Assembly (NCBI GenBank): GCA_036376135.1
Contig: DASVAW010000011.1
Span: 1 to 35,583 of the forward strand
From: Candidatus Polarisedimenticolaceae bacterium
GTDB lineage: Bacteria > Acidobacteriota > Polarisedimenticolia > Polarisedimenticolales > DASRJG01
Reading direction: 5' to 3'
Length of the DNA: 35,583 nt
Part shown: positions 24,090 through 31,616 of the stretch, piece after piece
How positions within the stretch are numbered: the stretch's first letter is position 1
How the letters are laid out: each line of letters starts with the position of its first letter
The notes under the pieces: model-generated
Seen by the model: only the letters and a program-made list of their open reading frames with translations
Told to the model about the DNA's origin: nothing
Database searches by the model: none
Program-made: the position numbers and the translations under genes

Positions 24090-25715
24090 CTAACGCCCCT
24101 CCCGGGGACGGTCAAGCGATTCGACGGGGGCTTTCGCCGGGCTTTCGGGAATCGCCGCTTCCTCGAAGACCCGGAACTTCGCGACGCGGCCGAGCTCGCG
24201 CAGGCGCTCGCGGTCCTTCGCGGGGACGATCGCGAGGTCGGCCTGGGCGATCACGAACAACGCACGGTCCCCGCGGCCGAGCCGCTCGCCGACCCGCTCG
24301 GCGGTCTCGAGGTGCTCGGGAATCCGGTCGGCATACCAGGTGAGACTCGGCGCACGGGCGCCGGCGAGGACGACCGGCCTCGCGGGATCGACGAGCGCGG
24401 GAATCGACGCGACCAGCGCGCGAGCGCTCCGCCGCTCCGAGAGCGGCCCCCCCGCCGAGACGATCGCCGCCACGAGGAAGACGGCGGTCGCGATCGCGGC
24501 GCCGCCGTGCACGAGGCGGGGCCGGGCGGCGAGGAGCCCCCACAACCCGGCGATCGACGCGAGGGCGAACGCCGCCGCGCCGACCGCGGCCGCCGGCCGG
24601 AGGTCCTGCTCGAGCTTCAGCGCCGAAGCGCCCCCGAGCCCGACCGCCAGGGACACCATCACGATCACGACGAAGCTCGACGCCCACCGGCGCCGTCGCG
24701 GATACGCGAGCTCCTGCCCGATCTCCCACGTCGCGACGAGCGCCGCCAGGGGGAACAGCGGAAGGATGTAATAGGGCTGCTTGCCCCGGGAGAGCGAGAA
24801 CATCACGATGCCGGCGAAGAGCGCCCCGGCGGCCTGGAGCGCCGTCTGCGCCTCCGGGTCGTTCCGGCGCGCGATCAGCCGCACCAGCCCCGACAGGAGC
24901 GGACCCGCCCAGGGGAGCGCCCCGAGCAGCAGCACGGGGCCGAAGTACCAGGGCGGCTCCACGTGCGCCGTCCCCTCGAGCGACCGCTGCACGACCTCGT
25001 CGTGCAGCAGCGCGGCGACCCCGTCGAAACCGATGCGCTGCACGAACGCGAGCCCCCAGGGGAGCACCACCGCGGCGAAGGCGCCCAGGGTGAACGCCGC
25101 CGTCCGCCGGTGCGGCCACACGTCGCGTCCGGCCAGGGTGCGCCCCGCGAGCATGCAGACGAGGATCGTCAGCGGGCCGACCGGCCCCTTCGCGAGAAAC
25201 GCCAGGCCCGCGAGGGCCCCGATCGCGATCCCGCGCTGGGCGCCGGGGCGGTCGGGAGTCCCGAGGTCGAGCGCGACGGCGGCGAAGACGTGCACCGAGA
25301 GGAGCGCATCGAGCATCCCGATCCGTCCCGAGCCGAAGACGAGCGGCATCGTCGCGAAGACCGCCATCGCCCAGATGCCGCCCTCGTCGCCGAAGCGACG
25401 CCGCGCCACCCAGCCGACGAGCAGGACCGATCCGAGGGTGGCGATCGCGGCGTGCAGCCGCGCGACCCCTTCCCCCGGTCCGGCGACCCAGAAGAGAAAC
25501 GCCTGGATCCAGTGCACGAGCGGAGGCTTCACGAGGCGCGGCCGACCCTCGAACGTGGGGACGACGAGATCGCCGGAGCGCTGCATCTCGACCGAGGTCC
25601 GTGCGAACCGCGCCTCGTCGGGGTCGAGCAGGGCGGAACCGTCGAGGCCCAGCAGCAGGAGGAACGCCGCGGCCGCGGCGACCGCGCGATAAAGCCAGCG
25701 GAGATTGGCGTCCAC
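24090..25715 (-). CDS. ArnT/PMT-like membrane glycosyltransferase (GT-C fold)
   Basis: This 541-residue protein has roughly twelve membrane segments. The first periplasmic loop carries the ArnT/PMT pattern LLDPDEARFARTSVEMQRSGDLVVPTFEGRPRLVKPPLVHW (about 29-69), with the DE pair and KPPL. These enzymes move a sugar from a polyprenyl phosphate carrier to lipid A or another acceptor. A short soluble C-terminal domain ends near FRVFEEAAIPESPAKAP. The GTG start lies 1-2 bases from the predicted start site of a -10 at 25729-25724, so the mRNA would be leaderless. Donor and acceptor are unknown. Confidence 0.85.
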   Translation of the reverse strand: MDANLRWLYRAVAAAAAFLLLLGLDGSALLDPDEARFARTSVEMQRSGDLVVPTFEGRPRLVKPPLVHWIQAFLFWVAGPGEGVARLHAAIATLGSVLLVGWVARRRFGDEGGIWAMAVFATMPLVFGSGRIGMLDALLSVHVFAAVALDLGTPDRPGAQRGIAIGALAGLAFLAKGPVGPLTILVCMLAGRTLAGRDVWPHRRTAAFTLGAFAAVVLPWGLAFVQRIGFDGVAALLHDEVVQRSLEGTAHVEPPWYFGPVLLLGALPWAGPLLSGLVRLIARRNDPEAQTALQAAGALFAGIVMFSLSRGKQPYYILPLFPLAALVATWEIGQELAYPRRRRWASSFVVIVMVSLAVGLGGASALKLEQDLRPAAAVGAAAFALASIAGLWGLLAARPRLVHGGAAIATAVFLVAAIVSAGGPLSERRSARALVASIPALVDPARPVVLAGARAPSLTWYADRIPEHLETAERVGERLGRGDRALFVIAQADLAIVPAKDRERLRELGRVAKFRVFEEAAIPESPAKAPVESLDRPREGR

Positions 25716-25722
25716 GGACCCG

Positions 25723-25729
25723 TATCATA
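25723..25729. promoter_or_regulatory. Shared bidirectional -10 element between the glycosyltransferase and folC
   Basis: TATCATA reads TATCAT on plus (25723-25728) and TATGAT on minus (25729-25724), each a 5/6 match to the -10 consensus. Only 27 bases separate the two start codons. Predicted leaders are about 8 bases (folC) and 1-2 bases (glycosyltransferase). No convincing -35 is visible on either side. Confidence 0.45.
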
Positions 25730-25742
25730 GCGGCCGCATCCC

Positions 25743-26996
25743 ATGGACACGGTTGCCTGGCTCTACGGACTTCAGAAACTCGGGGTCAAGCTCGGCCTCG
25801 ACGGGATCCGCGCGCTGCTCGAGATCGCGGACCGCCCCGATCGCGCCTTCCCTTCGATCCTCGTCGCGGGGACGAACGGGAAGGGATCGGTGGCCGCGAT
25901 GCTCGACGCGATGCTGCGCGCGTCGGGTCGGAGGACGGGGCTGTACACCTCCCCGCATCTCGTCCGCCCGAACGAGCGGATCCGGATCGACGGAGCCGAC
26001 GTCGACGACGCGACGCTGGAGGCGGGGCTCGCGCGCGTGCGCGCCTACTGCGAGCTCGGCCTCGCCGACGCGCGCCTGGCGGCGCACCCGTCGTTCTTCG
26101 AGGTGATGACCGTCGCCGCGCTCGAGTCGTTCCGGGACGCGCGCGTGGACGTCGCGGTCCTCGAGGTCGGCCTGGGAGGACGCCTCGACGCGACGAACGC
26201 GACCGAGCCGGTCGCGGGCGTGATCACCACGATCGGCATCGACCACGTCGCGCAGCTCGGAGCGTCGCTCGAGTCGATCGCGGCGGAGAAGGCGCACGTC
26301 GCGCGGAAGGGCCGACCGCTCGTGACGGGGGTGACGCAGCCGGCGCCGCTCGGCGTGATCCGCGACCACGCGCGAGCCGTCGGCGCGCTGCTCGTCGAGG
26401 CGCACGCCGCGACGCTCCCCGTCGACCCGGGCGAGGTCGGCCTTTCCGGCGCGCACCAGCGCGACAACGCCCGCGTGGCGCTCGTGGCCTTCGAGCGCCT
26501 CGCCGCGGAGATCGGGCTCTCCCCCGACCCGCGCGCGATGCGCGAGGGACTGCGCTCGGTACGCTGGCCCGCGCGCCTGCAGTGGATCGACGGAAGGCCG
26601 GCGATCCTCGTGGACGGCGCCCACAACGAGGACGGGGCGCAGGCGCTCGCCGCCCACCTCGACGGGCTGCGTCGCGGACGTCCGGTGCTGCTGTGCGCCG
26701 CCATGCGCGACAAGGACCCGGCGCGCATCCTCGGACCGATCGTCGCGCGCAGCGCCGCCGTCGTGGTCGCACGGCCGGGGGTGGAGCGCGCCGCCGACCC
26801 GGAAGAGCTCGCCGCGAGGCTCGCGCACCCGGGGCTCCCCGTGGAGGCGTGCGCCGAGGTGGGTGCCGCGCTCCGCCGCGCATGCGAGCTCGCCGGACCG
26901 ACGGGGTGGGTCCTCGTCGCGGGGTCGTTGTACCTCGCCGGGGACGTGTTGCGTACCCTCCAGGGGGGGGAGGGAGCGGGCCCGGTGGCGATGTAG
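25743..26996 (+). CDS. folC: Folylpolyglutamate synthase / dihydrofolate synthase FolC
   Basis: This 417-residue Mur-ligase-fold enzyme adds glutamate to folates (and to dihydropteroate if bifunctional). It has the ATP loop VAGTNGKGSVAAML (about 41-54) and the folate-binding LYTSPHLVRPNERIRI. The metal-site VLEVGLGGRLDATNA, ITTIGIDHVAQLG and C-terminal VDGAHNEDGA are also present. Length is normal. ATG 25743 lacks a ribosome site and probably uses a very short leader. Confidence 0.93.
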   Translation: MDTVAWLYGLQKLGVKLGLDGIRALLEIADRPDRAFPSILVAGTNGKGSVAAMLDAMLRASGRRTGLYTSPHLVRPNERIRIDGADVDDATLEAGLARVRAYCELGLADARLAAHPSFFEVMTVAALESFRDARVDVAVLEVGLGGRLDATNATEPVAGVITTIGIDHVAQLGASLESIAAEKAHVARKGRPLVTGVTQPAPLGVIRDHARAVGALLVEAHAATLPVDPGEVGLSGAHQRDNARVALVAFERLAAEIGLSPDPRAMREGLRSVRWPARLQWIDGRPAILVDGAHNEDGAQALAAHLDGLRRGRPVLLCAAMRDKDPARILGPIVARSAAVVVARPGVERAADPEELAARLAHPGLPVEACAEVGAALRRACELAGPTGWVLVAGSLYLAGDVLRTLQGGEGAGPVAM

Positions 26997-27006
26997 CGGC
27001 CGTCGC

Positions 27007-27012
27007 TACAAT
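27007..27012 (+). promoter_or_regulatory. -10 element of trmB
   Basis: TACAAT (5/6 match) ends 9 bases before the trmB ATG, predicting a start site about 3 bases before the ATG. The -35 region is poor, and folC transcription may also read through. Confidence 0.4.
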
Positions 27013-27021
27013 CGCCGGCCC

Positions 27022-27645
27022 ATGCGCACCCCCAAGCTCGACGCATCGCCGCTGCGGCTGGATCCCGATCGGTCCCTCGAAGGCCTGGTCTGGGCCGAGG
27101 TCTTCGGCCGGTCCGGTCCGGTCGAGATCGAGATCGGGATCGGGAAGGGCCGCTTCCTGCTCGCCGCCGCCGCGGCCCGCCCCGACGTGCTGCACCTCGG
27201 GGTCGAGTGGGCGAACGAGTTCCTCCGGTTCGCGGAGGACCGGTCCGTCAAGCGTGGCCTCGAGAACATCCGGTTCGTCCGCGTGGACGCCAAGGAGCTC
27301 GTCGCCCGTGCGATCCCCCCGGCTTCGGTCCGCGCGTACTACGTCTTCTACCCCGACCCCTGGCCGAAGAAGCGGCACCAGAAACGGCGCTTCATGAACC
27401 CCGGGACCCTCGGAGACCTCGCGCGGACCCTGGAGCCGGGCGGGTGGCTGCACGTCGCCACGGATCACGACGACTACTGGTCGGTGATCGAGCCCCTGGT
27501 GAACCTCCATCCCGACTTCGAGCGGCAGCCGGTTTTCGGCGGGCCCGACTTCCCCGCCGACCCCGCGCAGCCGCTCACGAACTTCGAGGCGAAGTACGTG
27601 GTCGAGGGGCGCAACCGGCACCGCGGTTCTTGGCGGAGGCGATAA
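27022..27645 (+). CDS. trmB: tRNA (guanine-N7-)-methyltransferase TrmB
   Basis: This 207-residue SAM-dependent enzyme makes m7G46 in tRNA. The signature blocks are present: VEIEIGIGKGRFLLAAAAARPD for SAM binding (about 34-55), LGVEWANEFLRF, and the catalytic VFYPDPWPKKRHQKRRFMNP (about 108-127). LTNFEAKYVVEGR recognises tRNA near the end. ATG 27022 is chosen because the conserved fold starts soon after; no ribosome site is present. The gene lies just upstream of tRNA-Trp. Confidence 0.95.
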   Translation: MRTPKLDASPLRLDPDRSLEGLVWAEVFGRSGPVEIEIGIGKGRFLLAAAAARPDVLHLGVEWANEFLRFAEDRSVKRGLENIRFVRVDAKELVARAIPPASVRAYYVFYPDPWPKKRHQKRRFMNPGTLGDLARTLEPGGWLHVATDHDDYWSVIEPLVNLHPDFERQPVFGGPDFPADPAQPLTNFEAKYVVEGRNRHRGSWRRR

Positions 27646-27659
27646 CCCGGTTGTACACT
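27630..27659 (+). promoter_or_regulatory. Promoter of tRNA-Trp
   Basis: TTGGCG (27630-27635) and TACACT (27654-27659) with an 18-base spacer lie upstream of the tRNA and overlap the end of trmB. Predicted start is about 27666, giving a 5' leader of about 18 bases. Confidence 0.5.
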
Positions 27660-27670
27660 GCGCGGGCTTT

Positions 27671-27771
27671 TTCGAGGCTCTGCAGGGGAGTAGCTCAATT
27701 GGCAGAGCACCGGTCTCCAAAACCGGGGGTTGCAGGTTCGACCCCTGTCTCCCCTGCCACACGGCCTCGAA
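27671..27771 (+). repeat. Inverted repeat flanking tRNA-Trp
   Basis: TTCGAGGC (27671-27678) and GCCTCGAA (27764-27771) are exact 8-base inverted copies on either side of the tRNA, 5 and 4 bases from its ends. In the precursor they would form a closing stem. The right arm ends 1 base before the ATG of the next gene. Confidence 0.5.
27684..27759 (+). tRNA. trnW: tRNA-Trp (anticodon CCA)
   Basis: The cloverleaf is complete at 76 bases. The acceptor AGGGGAG (27684-27690) pairs with CTCCCCT (27749-27755). The D arm is GCTC/GAGC. The anticodon stem CCGGT/ACCGG surrounds the loop CTCCAAA with anticodon CCA. The variable loop is short, and the T arm is GCAGG-TTCGACC-CCTGT. Discriminator G and an encoded CCA end at 27759. 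Confidence 0.97.
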
Positions 27772-27772
27772 C

Positions 27773-28297
27773 ATGAAGCTCTTCCTCACCGGGGACCCGG
27801 GTTGCGGCAAGACCACCGCCGTCCTGCGCGTCGTCGAGGCGCTGCGGGGCAGGGTCGCGATGTCCGGATTCGTCACCGAGGAAATGCTGGTCGACGGTCG
27901 CCGCGCCGGGTTCCGGGGTCGCACGCTCGACGGGGCGGTCTTCGAGCTCGCGCGGGCGGGCCGCGCCTCCCCGTTCCAGCTCGGCCCGTACGGCGTGGTC
28001 CTCGAGGGGCTCGAGACGATCGGGATCCCCTCGATCGCGCCGCGCGAAGGCGTCGGTCTGATCGTGCTCGACGAGATCGGGAAGATGGAGTCGTTCTCGA
28101 ACCCCTTCCGCGAGGCGGTCGAGCGCCTGCTCGCGTCGGACCTCCCCGTCGTCGGAACGGTGGCCTCCCACGGGGTCGGCTTCCCGAAGAAGGTGCGTCA
28201 CGACTCCCGCGTGACGCTCGTCCGCATGAACCGCAGCTCGCGCGCCTGGGCCGTCGGGGAGATCCTCCGAAAACTCGGTCCGGAGGTGGGACGATGA
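27773..28297 (+). CDS. THEP1-family nucleoside-triphosphatase
   Basis: This 174-residue P-loop protein has Walker A TGDPGCGKTT (about 6-15), GFVTEE (about 32-37) and Walker B LIVLDEIGKMES (about 97-108). It also has the family pattern VVGTVASHG. THEP1 proteins hydrolyse ATP/GTP in vitro; their cellular role is not settled. The ATG lies 13 bases after the tRNA 3' end without a ribosome site. The mRNA is probably released by 3' processing of the tRNA precursor. The stop overlaps the next start as ATGA. Confidence 0.88.
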   Translation: MKLFLTGDPGCGKTTAVLRVVEALRGRVAMSGFVTEEMLVDGRRAGFRGRTLDGAVFELARAGRASPFQLGPYGVVLEGLETIGIPSIAPREGVGLIVLDEIGKMESFSNPFREAVERLLASDLPVVGTVASHGVGFPKKVRHDSRVTLVRMNRSSRAWAVGEILRKLGPEVGR

Positions 28298-28824
28298 CGA
28301 CGCCGCTTCCCGCATCCTTCGTGGACGCCTTCCCCGCGGGGCTCGCCGTGCTCGACCGCGACGGGCGCGTGCTGCAGTCGAACGCGCGCGCGTCGTGCGC
28401 CGTCGGCGACGACTTCTTCGCCGCGTTCGGCGCGGAGGGGTTCTTCCACGCGGCCCGCGACGGTTACCTCGGAGGGATCGCGAGCGGACGCGTGGACGTG
28501 AGCTTCGAGGGCCGGGGATGCCACGTTCGCGTCGTCGCCTTCGAGGTCGCGGGGAGCCGGTTCGGCCTCGCGTGGCTCGATCCGATGCGGGGCGAGGCGC
28601 GCCTGCTCGCGATCGCGCAGGCGTGGGACAAGGCGCTCGCCCTCGTCGCCGAGGTCCGCCACGAGATCGCGAACCCGCTGATGGGCCTGCTGGGCCAGAT
28701 CGAGCTGCTCGAGATGCGCCCGGACCTCCCCGATACGGTGCGTGCGAAGCTCACGATGATCACCGGGGAAGCGCAGCGCATCCAGGTCCAGGCGGCGCGG
28801 CTCAAGGACGTCAAGCGGATCTAG
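28294..28824 (+). CDS. Small PAS-like/HisKA protein without an ATPase domain
   Basis: This 176-residue soluble protein has a PAS-like fold at about 8-97 (PAGLAVLDRDGRVLQSN, then FFAAFGAEGFFHAARDG). A dimerisation/phospho-acceptor helix pair follows at about 105-176, with His123 in EVRHEIANPLMGLLGQIELLE. The HEIxNPL box is the HisKA acceptor motif. The sequence then ends at KDVKRI with no N, G1 or G2 box of a HATPase domain. It may act as a phosphotransfer protein, receive phosphate from another kinase, or be a decayed kinase. A TAG at 28822-28824 closes the frame. It is coupled to the THEP1 gene by ATGA. Confidence 0.75.
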   Translation: MTTPLPASFVDAFPAGLAVLDRDGRVLQSNARASCAVGDDFFAAFGAEGFFHAARDGYLGGIASGRVDVSFEGRGCHVRVVAFEVAGSRFGLAWLDPMRGEARLLAIAQAWDKALALVAEVRHEIANPLMGLLGQIELLEMRPDLPDTVRAKLTMITGEAQRIQVQAARLKDVKRI

Positions 28825-28844
28825 AAACAGGCTGCCGTCCCCGT

Positions 28845-30788
28845 TCAGTCCGCCCCGCCCATCATCCCGCGCGGCGCGAAGGCCGCGGGACGCGAGGCCA
28901 GCAGCCGCTGCGCGACCGCCGCGGCGGCCGCGGCGTCGGCCGTGCGACCGACCCCGTGGAGGATCTCCGCGTAGTCCTTCCAGATCGCCCCTTCGGCGGG
29001 GGCGCGCCGCACCGCCTCTTCGGCGGCCCGGGCGGCCTCGTCGAGCCGGCCGGCGGCGCCCAGCAGGTACGCACGATTGAGGTGCAGGCTCGCCGTCCAC
29101 GGCTCGATGGCGATCGCGCGATCGTAGAGCGCGAGCGCCCCGGGGACGTCCTGCCGCATGGCGCGGCATCGCGCGAGCTCGGCGAGGAGCCCCGCGTGTG
29201 CCGGGACCGCCGCGACCGTGCGCTCGAGAAGGGTCTGCGCTTCGGCGACGCGACGGCCGGCGAGCAGGATCTGCGCGAGGTTGAGCGCCGCCTCCGCGTG
29301 CGCGGGGTCCTTCGCGAGCGCCGCTTCGAACGAGCGGGCGGCCTCGTCGCGGCGGCCGAGGAATCCGAGGGTGCGGCCGAGCTGGTACCGGATCTCGGCG
29401 TCGTCGAGCCCCGCCTCGATCGCTTCGCGGAACCGCCGCTCCGCCTCCTCCCACAACGTGCGCCGCGCCTGCGGCACGACGTCCACCGCCTTCGAGAACG
29501 CCGCGCGCGCGGTGTAGTACGCGCGATCGGAGGAAGGGAGCGTCTCGAACGCCTCGCCGAGGATCGGCTCGATCGCGTACGAGCCGCGAACGGGCGCCCC
29601 CTCCTTCGACGGGTCCCGTCGGATCCAGTGATCGGTGAAGGTGGTGTGCGGATGGTCGAGCGGCGCGCCGCGCCGCATGTGGCAGCGCACGCAGTCCGCA
29701 TCTGCCTTCGGACAGCTCCCCGCGGGGTGGCAGCGCGCGCACGCGGCGTCGAACGCGTTCTCGGGCCGCTCTTTCGAGTAGACCGACACGTGCGGGTAGT
29801 GGCAGTGGAGGCAGTCGAACTTCCCCGGGCTCTCGAGGTAACAGCGGCTCAGCAGGAACCGGTCGGCCTGCGCGGAGATGCCGAAGTGCGGACCGAGCGG
29901 CTCCCGGTAGCGGAACGGGACGAGGACGTCGCCGAGGTCCATGCCCGGCCGGAACGACTCGAGATCCCGTTCGCGGTGCGCGACGCGCTCGGTGCTCGTG
30001 GATCCTCCGAGGTGGCATTGCAGGCAGACCTGGATCCGGCGCGGCTGCGGAAGCCGCTTCGGATTCACGATCGTCGGATCGGCGCTCCCGGACGGAACCT
30101 CGGCGGTCGTCTTCCACTTCGCGACGTGCGCCGAGCCGGGCCCGTGGCAACGCTCGCAGTCGATCCCCTCGGGGATCGGCTCCCGGAACGCCCCCCGTCG
30201 ACCCGGCACGGCCTCCATCCGCGCGTTGTGGCAGAAGACGCACGACGTCGAGACGACGCGGTTGAAGTAGTCGTTCTTGTGCTCGTACCCCGGGCAGAGG
30301 TCCCAGCCGGGAAGCGCGGGATACCAGCAGACCGGCAGCTGGAACATCGTCCCGCCCGCGACCGTGACGTACGACCGGGAGTGGTTCCCGGACCCCGCGA
30401 CCTGCTGCATCTCCCGCTCGTCGACCGCCCACTCGCGTCCCGAGGCGTCGCGCAGCGACTGGCGCATGAAGAACCGACCGTCCCGCTCGAGCATCCGGTA
30501 GACGAGCCCGCTCCGCTCCAGCTCGACGGTGTTGTTCCGGCTGAAATCCTCGATCGCGCTGGCCTTCGTGAGCGGGTACCAGGAGCGACCCATGCCCGTC
30601 TCGTGGAAGGTCGCCGCGATGTCGGGGTGGCAAGCGGCGCACGCCTGAGGGCCCGCGTACGAGGCCTGCGGAACGTGCGCCACCGGATCGGCCGCCGCCG
30701 GCGCCGTGGGGTTGCTCGAGGAGCAAGCGGCGGCGAGACACGCGAACACCACGATCGCCGTCGCCGCGTGGCAGGAGATCGCCGTCAC
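28845..30788 (-). CDS. Heptaheme cytochrome c / TPR lipoprotein
   Basis: This 647-residue exported protein has a lipobox LAAAC at about residue 24. Seven CxxCH haem sites follow in the first about 350 residues: CAACH, CVFCH, CERCH, CLQCH, CLHCH, CARCH and CVRCH. The second half (about 400-640) is built of TPR units such as EIRYQLGRTLGFLGRRDEAARSFEAALAKDP and AEAALNLAQILLAGRRVAEAQTLLERTVAAVP. Cytochrome-TPR proteins of this kind are common in Acidobacteriota and Planctomycetota genomes, usually without known function. Electron transfer at the membrane is the natural inference. The GTG start overlaps the stop of the exonuclease gene as GTGA. It converges with the HisKA gene, 20 bases apart. Confidence 0.88.
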   Translation of the reverse strand: MTAISCHAATAIVVFACLAAACSSSNPTAPAAADPVAHVPQASYAGPQACAACHPDIAATFHETGMGRSWYPLTKASAIEDFSRNNTVELERSGLVYRMLERDGRFFMRQSLRDASGREWAVDEREMQQVAGSGNHSRSYVTVAGGTMFQLPVCWYPALPGWDLCPGYEHKNDYFNRVVSTSCVFCHNARMEAVPGRRGAFREPIPEGIDCERCHGPGSAHVAKWKTTAEVPSGSADPTIVNPKRLPQPRRIQVCLQCHLGGSTSTERVAHRERDLESFRPGMDLGDVLVPFRYREPLGPHFGISAQADRFLLSRCYLESPGKFDCLHCHYPHVSVYSKERPENAFDAACARCHPAGSCPKADADCVRCHMRRGAPLDHPHTTFTDHWIRRDPSKEGAPVRGSYAIEPILGEAFETLPSSDRAYYTARAAFSKAVDVVPQARRTLWEEAERRFREAIEAGLDDAEIRYQLGRTLGFLGRRDEAARSFEAALAKDPAHAEAALNLAQILLAGRRVAEAQTLLERTVAAVPAHAGLLAELARCRAMRQDVPGALALYDRAIAIEPWTASLHLNRAYLLGAAGRLDEAARAAEEAVRRAPAEGAIWKDYAEILHGVGRTADAAAAAAVAQRLLASRPAAFAPRGMMGGAD

Positions 30789-31591
30789 AACGCCGGAGAA
30801 TGTACCCCGAGAAGGCGCCGGACGAGATCGCCATCCGCGGTCCACGGAAGCTCGGGCTCCTCGACGTCGCGGATCGGCTCGACCTCGAAGGGGAGCTTCG
30901 CCGTGAACCGGTTGTAGACCTCGGCGAGCAGCGGCTTGAGGTGAACCACGTCCTCGAGGCAGTAACGCAGGAGCGACTCCCGCGCGCCGGCGGTGCCGCG
31001 GCGATGCTCGCGCCAGAGCAGCACCGCGAGGAAGCCGTCCGCTCCCTCGATCTCGCTCGATCGGGCGATCCCCAACTGGCGCTCCGCCCCCTTGAGCCCG
31101 CCCTTCACCCCGAGGCGGTGCAGGGGGTAACGCAGGTCGATGTGGTGGAAACGCGAGAAGTCCACGATCGGGAAGGCGCGCTGCAGCACCGGCACGTCGA
31201 AACACAGGCCGTTGTAGGTCACGATCAGGTCGAACGGCCGCAGGGCGTCGGGGAAATCCATGAGGTTCTCCCCCTTCACGAACGCCCACGCCTCCTTCCC
31301 GTCCGAAAGGCCGACGCAGGTGATCGCGTCCCGGACGGGGTCGAGCCCTTCGGTCTCGATGTCCAGGAACGCCGTCCGCCCTTCGAACTCGGGGGCGAGC
31401 CGCCAGTGCTCCCTGCGCGGAAGCGTCCTCGCGGCGAGCTCGGGGTCGAGGTTCGGCTCGATCAGCGCCCGCCACGGATCGCGGGGATGCGCCCCCAGGA
31501 ACGACTCCCAGGTCGTGAAACCCTGGTCCCACAGCCGACGCTCGCGGACCGCGCCGACTCCCGGGACGTGGATGAACGACGACCGGAGCAT
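30785..31591 (-). CDS. RNase H-like DEDD exonuclease (YprB family)
   Basis: This 268-residue protein has the four acidic positions of a 3'-5' exonuclease: Asp and Glu in FLDIETEGLD (about 74-83), Asp in YNGLCFDVPVL and Asp in YCLEDVVHL. The YprB group pattern HHIDLRYPLHRLG stands between. The N-terminal 65 residues (HVPGVGAVRERRLWDQGFTTWESFL) resemble a helix-hairpin-helix used for nucleic-acid binding. ATG 31591 is chosen over an upstream in-frame start because a -10 element ends just before it. Its substrate, DNA or RNA, is not known. Confidence 0.85.
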   Translation of the reverse strand: MLRSSFIHVPGVGAVRERRLWDQGFTTWESFLGAHPRDPWRALIEPNLDPELAARTLPRREHWRLAPEFEGRTAFLDIETEGLDPVRDAITCVGLSDGKEAWAFVKGENLMDFPDALRPFDLIVTYNGLCFDVPVLQRAFPIVDFSRFHHIDLRYPLHRLGVKGGLKGAERQLGIARSSEIEGADGFLAVLLWREHRRGTAGARESLLRYCLEDVVHLKPLLAEVYNRFTAKLPFEVEPIRDVEEPELPWTADGDLVRRLLGVHSPAL

Positions 31592-31597
31592 GACGGC

Positions 31598-31604
31598 TAT
31601 TATG
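31598..31604. promoter_or_regulatory. Shared bidirectional -10 element between the exonuclease and DCC genes
   Basis: TATTATG reads TATTAT on plus (31598-31603) and CATAAT on minus (31604-31599), each a 5/6 match. The minus start site would fall at the exonuclease ATG (31591). The plus start site at about 31610 is 7 bases before ATG 31617. No good -35 is visible. Confidence 0.45.
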
Positions 31605-31616
31605 GGGGTCACACCC

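Noticed and set aside
27684-27759. tRNA-Trp as a possible attachment site for an integrated element
   Set aside because: No integrase gene and no direct repeat of the tRNA 3' end nearby. Both flanks are ordinary chromosomal genes.
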